DNA from: Carboxylicivirga taeanensis | GTDB lineage: Bacteria; Bacteroidota; Bacteroidia; Bacteroidales; Marinilabiliaceae | Reading direction: 5' to 3' | Length of the DNA: 64,000 nucleotides | NCBI RefSeq assembly: GCF_051851475.1 | Contig: NZ_JBPUSJ010000010.1 | Location: 118,566 to 182,565 of the forward strand | Part shown: positions 63,970 through 64,000 of the stretch, piece by piece | How the letters are laid out: each line of letters starts with the position of its first letter | Numbering within the stretch: position 1 is the stretch's first letter | Notes under the pieces: model-generated | What the model saw: the letters and a program-made list of their open reading frames with translations, nothing else | What the model was told of the DNA's origin: nothing | Databases searched by the model: none | Made by a program: the position numbers and the translations under genes

Positions 63970-64000
63970 ATGATTGAGACTTCTTCACTATTATATGCCC
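63970..64000 (+). CDS. Start of a gene truncated by the window edge
   Basis: ATG at 63970 with AAGGA (63959-63963) six nt upstream opens a frame MIETSSLLYA that is still open at the edge. Too short to identify. It is divergent from the HTCS gene, so could belong to a locus regulated by it. Confidence 0.4.
   Translation, partial: MIETSSLLYA

Overview
The window looks like chromosomal DNA of a Bacteroidota species, probably a marine or gut Marinilabiliales-type lineage, although the order-level placement is a guess. Supporting signs are TonB-dependent receptors, a SusC/SusD pair under an ECF sigma/FecR pair, a hybrid two-component system, two proteins with type IX secretion (T9SS) C-terminal domains, a DUF4249 lipoprotein, a BlaR1/BlaI pair with plug-like repeats, and repeated matches to the Bacteroidota -7 promoter element TAnnTTTG. 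No phage, integrase, transposase, CRISPR array or rRNA was seen. Coding density is high and the region reads as ordinary chromosome with several accessory loci.

Layout. 1-6.1 kb: two large secreted proteins on the minus strand. One is cut by the window edge and built of repeated fibronectin-like/jelly-roll modules; the other carries a T9SS sorting domain. 6.6-11.3 kb (-): a double-hotdog dehydratase-like gene, then an AmmeMemoRadiSam operon (fused Memo/AMMECR1 protein, a Tat-lipoprotein metallophosphoesterase, and the radical SAM enzyme). 11.4-11.9 kb (+): three tRNA-Lys(TTT) genes in a 135-bp tandem repeat with terminator hairpins. 11.9-19.1 kb (-): a three-domain rhodanese and an RND efflux operon. 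19.5-23.3 kb (+): a stand-alone archaeal-type threonyl-tRNA editing domain and a TonB receptor with its DUF4249 lipoprotein, convergent with a BlaI/BlaR1 pair (23.3-26.0 kb, -). 26.1-35.5 kb: class II aldolase (-), then on + an amidase, nucleotidyltransferase, small lipoprotein, secreted esterase, TldD/TldE pair, TrhO and exonuclease III. 35.5-46.7 kb (-): thioesterase, M43 metalloprotease with T9SS tail, lipoprotein-SusD-SusC-FecR-sigma, and alkaline phosphatase. 46.9-48.2 kb (+): LMW phosphatase plus fructosamine-kinase-like pair. 48.3-54.8 kb: UPF0158-like protein (-), PPP-type phosphatase (+), and an operon of a small unknown protein with two TPR sensor kinases (-). 55.1-59.3 kb (+): ZIP transporter, TonB receptor and endonuclease III. 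59.4-63.6 kb (-): a one-protein hybrid two-component regulator, divergent from a gene that starts at the right edge.

How the parts fit. Several loci are envelope uptake systems with dedicated regulation: sigma/FecR for SusCD, BlaI/BlaR1 beside TonB/DUF4249, and a metal transporter next to a receptor whose start codon lies against a strong inverted repeat. The most promising poorly understood systems are the AmmeMemoRadiSam operon with an interleaved exported phosphoesterase, the Tat-lipoprotein TldD paired with a signal-less TldE, and the small unknown protein translationally coupled to tandem orphan TPR kinases. Many start codons were moved from TTG to a downstream ATG because the TTG lies inside a -7 promoter element or in an implausible N-terminal extension.
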